This document shows positions 60,156-64,000 of a stretch of DNA of 64,000 bases, one piece after another. Positions within the stretch are counted from its first letter, which is position 1, and the number at the start of each line of letters is the position of its first letter. Below the pieces are notes generated by a model that was not told where the DNA came from, ran no database searches, and worked only from the letters and a program-made list of their open reading frames with translations. The translations under genes were made by a program, and so were the position numbers. Source of the DNA: Pseudomonas viridiflava (GTDB taxonomy: Bacteria; Pseudomonadota; Gammaproteobacteria; Pseudomonadales; Pseudomonadaceae); the NCBI RefSeq assembly GCF_900580865.1, contig NZ_UTBZ01000070.1, forward strand, positions 78,605 to 142,604. Direction: 5' to 3'.

Positions 60156-61061
60156 TTAGTTAAGTGGGTGCTGGCGCAGGAAATCGGCGGCCACTTTCGA
60201 AGGGCTTTCGTGATCGACGTCGACCCGCGCGTTGAGCTGGCGCATGGTTTCGTCGTCGAACAGTTCGGCCAGCGGCTTGAGTTGCTCGGCCAGTTGCGGG
60301 TGCGCGTCGAGGTAGGCCTGACGCACTACCGGCGCGGCGGTGTAGTCGGGGAAGTAATGCTTGTCGTCTTCCAGCAGTTTCAGGCCGAAGGCGTTGAGGC
60401 GACCGTCGGTGGTGTAGACCAGACCGGCAAACACCTGGCCGTTGCGCAACGCGGTGTAGACCAGGCCCGCGTCCATCTGGCGGATATTTTTGCGGGTCAG
60501 GTTCATGCCGTAGAGATCGACCATGCCGATCAGGCCGTCGGAGCGGTTGGCAAACTCGGTGTCCAGCGCCACCAGGTGATTGGTCTTGGCTTCGGCGCGC
60601 AGCACTTCGTTCAACTGGCTGATGTTGCTGATCTGCGGATATTCCTCGGCGACCTTTTTAGGGAGGGCGAGGGCATAGGTGTTGCTGAATTTCGACGGCG
60701 TCAGCCAGACCAGGCCTTTTTTCGCGTCGAGTTCTTTTACCCGGGCGTAGGATTGGGCGCTGTCGAGTTTTTCAGTGACATGGTTGTAGGCCACCAGCGA
60801 CACGCCGGTGTATTCCCAGAGCATGTCCAGCTGCCCGCTTTCGTGAGCGCTGCGGGCGAGGTTGCTGCCCAGACCACCGGTGATCTGCGCGTCGTAGCCT
60901 TTGCTGCGCAGGTATTGCGCGGTGATTTCCGCGAGCAGGGTCTGTTCGGTGAACACCCGGGCGCCGAGGCGGATCACCGGTTTTTCAGCGGCTTGGGCGA
61001 TGCCCACGAACAGCAGGGCACTGCTCAACATCAGGCCTAACATCAAGCTAAGTCGTTTCAT
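60156..61061 (-). CDS. opuCC: Osmoprotectant ABC transporter substrate-binding protein OpuCC
   Basis: A 301-residue periplasmic binding protein. The signal peptide (MKRLSLMLGLMLSSALLFVGIAQA|AEKP) has no lipobox cysteine, and the OpuAC fold follows (GARVFTEQTLLAEITAQYL, LDMLWEYTGVSLVAY, aromatic cage residues). I take the ATG at 61061 because GAAGGA lies 6 bases upstream; the ATG at 61067 is too close to it. It sits between the two permease genes, the P. syringae opuC order. Confidence 0.93.
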   Translation of the reverse strand: MKRLSLMLGLMLSSALLFVGIAQAAEKPVIRLGARVFTEQTLLAEITAQYLRSKGYDAQITGGLGSNLARSAHESGQLDMLWEYTGVSLVAYNHVTEKLDSAQSYARVKELDAKKGLVWLTPSKFSNTYALALPKKVAEEYPQISNISQLNEVLRAEAKTNHLVALDTEFANRSDGLIGMVDLYGMNLTRKNIRQMDAGLVYTALRNGQVFAGLVYTTDGRLNAFGLKLLEDDKHYFPDYTAAPVVRQAYLDAHPQLAEQLKPLAELFDDETMRQLNARVDVDHESPSKVAADFLRQHPLN

Positions 61062-61082
61062 ATTCATTCCTTCGCAAAAGCC

Positions 61083-61799
61083 TTAAGACGGGCGCAAACC
61101 GCGTTCCAGCCAAAGACGGCTGGCGAGGGTGACCACGCCATCGAGCAGCAAGGCCAGCAGCGCGGTGCACGCGGCGCCGAGCAGCAGTTGCGGCTGATTG
61201 TTCAGGGCGATGCCAGGGAAGATCAGGCTGCCGAGGCTGTTGGCACCGATCAGGAAGGCCAGTGGCGCGGTGCCGACGTTGATCGCCAAAGCCACGCGCA
61301 CGCCACCGACAATGATCGGTACGGCGTTGGGCAATTCGACTTTCCACAGCACTTGGCGCGGGGTCATGCCGATGCCGACGGCCGCTTCTTTCAGCGAGCC
61401 CTGGACATTTTTCAGGCCTTCGTAGGTGTTGCGCACAATCGGCAGCAACGAAGCGAGGAATAAAGCGAAGATCGCCGGGCCACTGCCGATGCCGAGGACG
61501 CCCAGGGCAATCGCAAGCACGGCCAGCGGGGGCACGGTGTTACCGATATTGAAGATCTGCATGAAGCGTTCAGCACGGCCGACCATGGTCGGGCGACTGA
61601 GGAAGATGCCGGCGGGGATGCCCACGACAAGGGCGGCCAGCATTGAAGCGAGGACGAGAATCAGATGAGCTTGCAGGTAAAACAACAAATCGTCGCGGTA
61701 GTGTTCGATCGTGTTGATGCCGATCCAGTGGACCAGCAGGGCCAGGAGCGCGATCACCACCGCACCTCCCATCAGCCCTTTGCCATAGCGGATAGCCAC
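61083..61799 (-). CDS. opuCD: Osmoprotectant ABC transporter permease OpuCD
   Basis: A 238-residue permease, first gene of the operon. It starts at GTG 61799 (MAIRYGKGLMGG) because AAGGAG lies 7 bases upstream. The frame extends back a further 197 codons without support and that extension is rejected. Hydrophobic spans include GGAVVIALLALLVHWIG, LVLASMLAALVVGIPAGIF and VPPLAVLAIALGVLGIG, with the EAA-type loop SLKEAAVGIGMTPRQVLWKVELPNAVPIIVGG. Confidence 0.94.
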   Translation of the reverse strand: MAIRYGKGLMGGAVVIALLALLVHWIGINTIEHYRDDLLFYLQAHLILVLASMLAALVVGIPAGIFLSRPTMVGRAERFMQIFNIGNTVPPLAVLAIALGVLGIGSGPAIFALFLASLLPIVRNTYEGLKNVQGSLKEAAVGIGMTPRQVLWKVELPNAVPIIVGGVRVALAINVGTAPLAFLIGANSLGSLIFPGIALNNQPQLLLGAACTALLALLLDGVVTLASRLWLERGLRPS

Positions 61800-62130
61800 A
61801 GGCGGACTCCTTTTTTTGTAGTCGGCGAACGCCCTCCCGTGTGGCATGCCATACATGGCTGCCGGGAATAAACGTTCGCGAGAAGCAGCTCCCTCAGCAC
61901 CGGCAAAAATCGGTCTGAAAGCGAGCCATGAGCGCAGCCTCGTCAGGCTAACTTGCTGATTTTTCAGCCCCTGACGAAAATTCGTAACAGGGGATGGACG
62001 TCTCCGTGCTTTAAAAGGTTCCCATCTGCGGCAGCATTTGGCCACCCTTAATGTGCTCAACGGTTCGGTTATTGCATCGAGTTGGGCTATAATCGCGGCC
62101 CTTTTTTGAATCACCGCCAGGCGATTTCCC
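61800..62130. other. opuC-prfC divergent spacer
   Basis: The 331-bp spacer holds promoters for both directions. A long-range inverted repeat, TCGTCAGG (61940-61947) with CCTGACGA (61970-61977), encloses a GCTGA/TCAGC stem and sits upstream of the opuC genes. A TATAAT box at 62088-62093 on plus serves prfC. No gene is visible. Confidence 0.45.
62088..62093 (+). promoter_or_regulatory. -10 box of the prfC promoter
   Basis: A perfect TATAAT at 62088-62093, 38 bases before the prfC start. The -35 is weak (TTCGGT at 62064-62069, 18-bp spacer). Confidence 0.6.
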
Positions 62131-63714
62131 ATGACCAACCAGGCCGCCGAAGTCGCGAAACGCCGCACTTTCGCTATTATTTCCCACCCCGATGCCGGTA
62201 AAACCACGATCACCGAAAAGCTCCTGTTGATGGGCAAGGCGATTGCAGTGGCCGGTACGGTGAAATCCCGTAAATCCGATCGCCATGCGACATCCGACTG
62301 GATGGAGATGGAGAAACAGCGGGGTATTTCCATTACCACGTCGGTCATGCAGTTCCCGTATCGCGAACACATGATCAACCTGCTCGACACCCCGGGCCAC
62401 GAAGACTTCTCCGAAGATACCTACCGCACTCTGACGGCGGTCGACTCGGCATTGATGGTCCTCGACGGCGGTAAAGGTGTAGAGCCACGGACGATTGCGC
62501 TGATGGACGTCTGCCGTCTGCGTGACACGCCGATCGTCAGCTTCATCAACAAACTCGACCGTGACATCCGCGACCCGATCGAACTGCTCGACGAGATCGA
62601 AGCCGTGCTGAAGATCAAGGCGGCGCCGATCACCTGGCCGATCGGTTGCTACCGCGACTTCAAGGGCGTGTATCACCTGGCTGACGACTACATCATTGTC
62701 TACACCGCCGGTCACGGTCACGAACGCACCGAAACCAAGATCATCGAGAAGCTCGACTCCGACGAAGCCCGCGCGCATTTGGGCGACGAGTACGAGCGCT
62801 TCATCGAACAGCTGGAACTGGTTCAGGGCGCCTGCCACGAATTCAATCAGCAGGAATTCCTCGACGGTCAGCTGACCCCGGTGTTCTTCGGTACCGCGCT
62901 GGGCAACTTCGGTGTTGACCACGTTCTCGATGCTGTTGTTGATTGGGCGCCGCGTCCGCTGGCCCGTGTGGCCAACGAGCGTACCGTTGAGCCGGTCGAA
63001 GAGAAGTTCTCCGGCTTCATCTTCAAGATCCAGGCGAACATGGACCCGAAACACCGCGACCGCATCGCCTTCATGCGCATTTGCTCCGGCAAGTACGAGA
63101 AAGGCATGAAGATGCGCCACGTGCGCACCGGCAAGGACGTGCGCATCGGCGACGCCCTGACGTTCTTCTCCTCCGAGCGTGAACAGCTTGAAGAAGCCTT
63201 TGCCGGCGACATCATCGGTCTGCACAACCACGGCACCATCCAGATCGGCGACACCTTCAGTGAAGGTGAAACCCTCGGGTTTACCGGTATCCCGCACTTT
63301 GCGCCGGAGCTGTTCCGTCGTGTGCGTCTGCGTGATCCGCTGAAGTCCAAGCAGTTGCGTCAGGGTCTGCAGCAGTTGGCCGAAGAGGGTGCAACCCAGG
63401 TGTTTTTCCCGGAGCGCAGCAACGACATCATTCTGGGCGCCGTGGGTGTGCTGCAGTTCGATGTGGTCGCCAGCCGTTTGAAGGAGGAATACAAGGTTGA
63501 GTGCTCGTATGAGCCGATCACTGTGTATTCCGCGCGCTGGATTGAATGCAGTGACAAGAAGAAGCTTGAAGAGTTTTCCAACAAGGCTGTGGAGAACCTG
63601 GCGGTCGATGGCGGTGGTCACCTGACTTACCTGGCGCCGACGCGGGTTAACCTGGCGTTGATGGAGGAGCGTTGGCCGGATGTGAAGTTCCGCGCGACGC
63701 GTGAGCATCACTAA
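62131..63714 (+). CDS. prfC: Peptide chain release factor RF3
   Basis: RF3 is the GTPase that recycles RF1 and RF2 from the terminating ribosome. The 527-residue protein has G1 SHPDAGKTT, switch/G3 [19 protein letters not shown]4 [12 protein letters not shown], then beta-barrel domains with the conserved ARPL-type segment DWAPRPL and C-terminal [23 protein letters not shown] ([19 protein letters not shown]). A TATAAT promoter lies upstream and a strong terminator downstream, so it is transcribed alone. Confidence 0.98.
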   Translation: MTNQAAEVAKRRTFAIISHPDAGKTTITEKLLLMGKAIAVAGTVKSRKSDRHATSDWMEMEKQRGISITTSVMQFPYREHMINLLDTPGHEDFSEDTYRTLTAVDSALMVLDGGKGVEPRTIALMDVCRLRDTPIVSFINKLDRDIRDPIELLDEIEAVLKIKAAPITWPIGCYRDFKGVYHLADDYIIVYTAGHGHERTETKIIEKLDSDEARAHLGDEYERFIEQLELVQGACHEFNQQEFLDGQLTPVFFGTALGNFGVDHVLDAVVDWAPRPLARVANERTVEPVEEKFSGFIFKIQANMDPKHRDRIAFMRICSGKYEKGMKMRHVRTGKDVRIGDALTFFSSEREQLEEAFAGDIIGLHNHGTIQIGDTFSEGETLGFTGIPHFAPELFRRVRLRDPLKSKQLRQGLQQLAEEGATQVFFPERSNDIILGAVGVLQFDVVASRLKEEYKVECSYEPITVYSARWIECSDKKKLEEFSNKAVENLAVDGGGHLTYLAPTRVNLALMEERWPDVKFRATREHH

Positions 63715-63735
63715 GCTTTTAGTTGGTTGGTTCGA

Positions 63736-63769
63736 AGCCCCCTAGGTGTATGCCTAGGGGGCTTTTTTT
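63736..63769 (+). terminator. Terminator after prfC
   Basis: An 11-bp stem, AGCCCCCTAGG (63736-63746), loop TGTATG, CCTAGGGGGCT (63753-63763), followed by seven T residues. Confidence 0.95.
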
Positions 63770-63819
63770 GTTTGGTTGGTTTTGGGGTATATCCGTTTCT
63801 GCGGGTGTTGCTGATTACG

Positions 63820-64000
63820 GTTTCGCCCTTACGGCGACTCACTTTTTTGACAAACGCCTCAAAAAAGTAAGCAAAAAAACGCTTGCTCCTACGTGCGGCC
63901 CGCTCGCTGGGGCTCGGGGTTCCTTCGCTCCGGGATCGATCCGGGCGCAGCGCCTACGGTTTGCTTCGCTGCACCTCCTCTCGCTGTGTTTGGCTTCGCC
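63820..64000. repeat. Dispersed Pseudomonas intergenic repeat (5' part)
   Basis: The stretch from TTTCGCCCTTACGGCGA through CAAAAAAGTAAGCAAAAAAACG and GCCCGCTCGCTGGGGCTCGG to the window end is a long GC-rich intergenic repeat of a type I recall from many loci in P. fluorescens-group genomes. It continues past the window. I cannot assign a coding role. Confidence 0.6.

Noticed and set aside
61800..62390. N-terminal extension of opuCD by 197 codons
   Set aside because: The extension runs through the promoter region and into prfC; AAGGAG at GTG 61799 and family length support the short form.

Overview
The window looks like chromosome of a Pseudomonas species of the P. fluorescens group. Gene order (grpE-dnaK-dnaJ-dapB-carA-carB-greA, yhbY/rlmE-ftsH-folP-glmM-tpiA-secG-tRNAs-rimP-nusA-infB-rbfA-truB-rpsO-pnp) is the classic Pseudomonas core block. 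The proteins read as close Pseudomonas orthologues, codon use is GC-rich, and REP-type palindromes typical of this group punctuate the gaps. Assignments come from reading sequence and recalled families; no database was searched.

Layout: (1) 1-26200 is core information and stress machinery: protein folding, lysine and carbamoyl phosphate synthesis, transcription fidelity, ribosome maturation, translation initiation and RNA decay, with two tRNAs (Leu-GAG and initiator Met). (2) 26266-30719 is a small (about 4.4 kb) genomic island at the 3' end of a tRNA-Thr(CGT) gene. A 24-bp copy of the tRNA 3' end closes it at 30696-30719. Inside are a wrecked integrase, unrecognised decayed DNA, an intact Fe(II)/2-oxoglutarate-oxygenase-like gene and an intact membrane O-acyltransferase with a C-terminal SGNH domain. 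This looks like a surface-glycan modification cassette whose own mobility is dead. (3) 30725-39000 carries a periplasmic coiled-coil protein, a small DUF6388-like protein, nadC, a DUF1631 protein, ampD-ampE (peptidoglycan recycling and beta-lactamase control) and a chemoreceptor. (4) 39102-46733 is the fructose PTS locus: tatD and fruR on one strand and fruB-fruK-fruA on the other, with a clear Cra/FruR operator between them. (5) 46909-55388 holds a Tat-exported PhoD-type phosphatase and an iron-uptake locus, piuB/piuA divergent from piuC plus a Sel1-repeat gene. (6) 55654-64000 holds ornithine decarboxylase speC, an orphan single-span membrane protein, the four-gene opuC osmoprotectant ABC transporter and prfC, ending in a dispersed intergenic repeat.

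Non-coding structure is rich. There are three families of inverted-repeat (REPIN-like) elements, several rho-independent terminators, a terminator-like hairpin in the carA leader, another in the speC leader, and a near-perfect palindrome carrying -10-like hexamers on both strands between yhbY and rlmE. The most interesting accessory signal is the tRNA-Thr island and its oxygenase/acyltransferase pair; the rest is mostly conserved core with some regulatory detail worth a second look.
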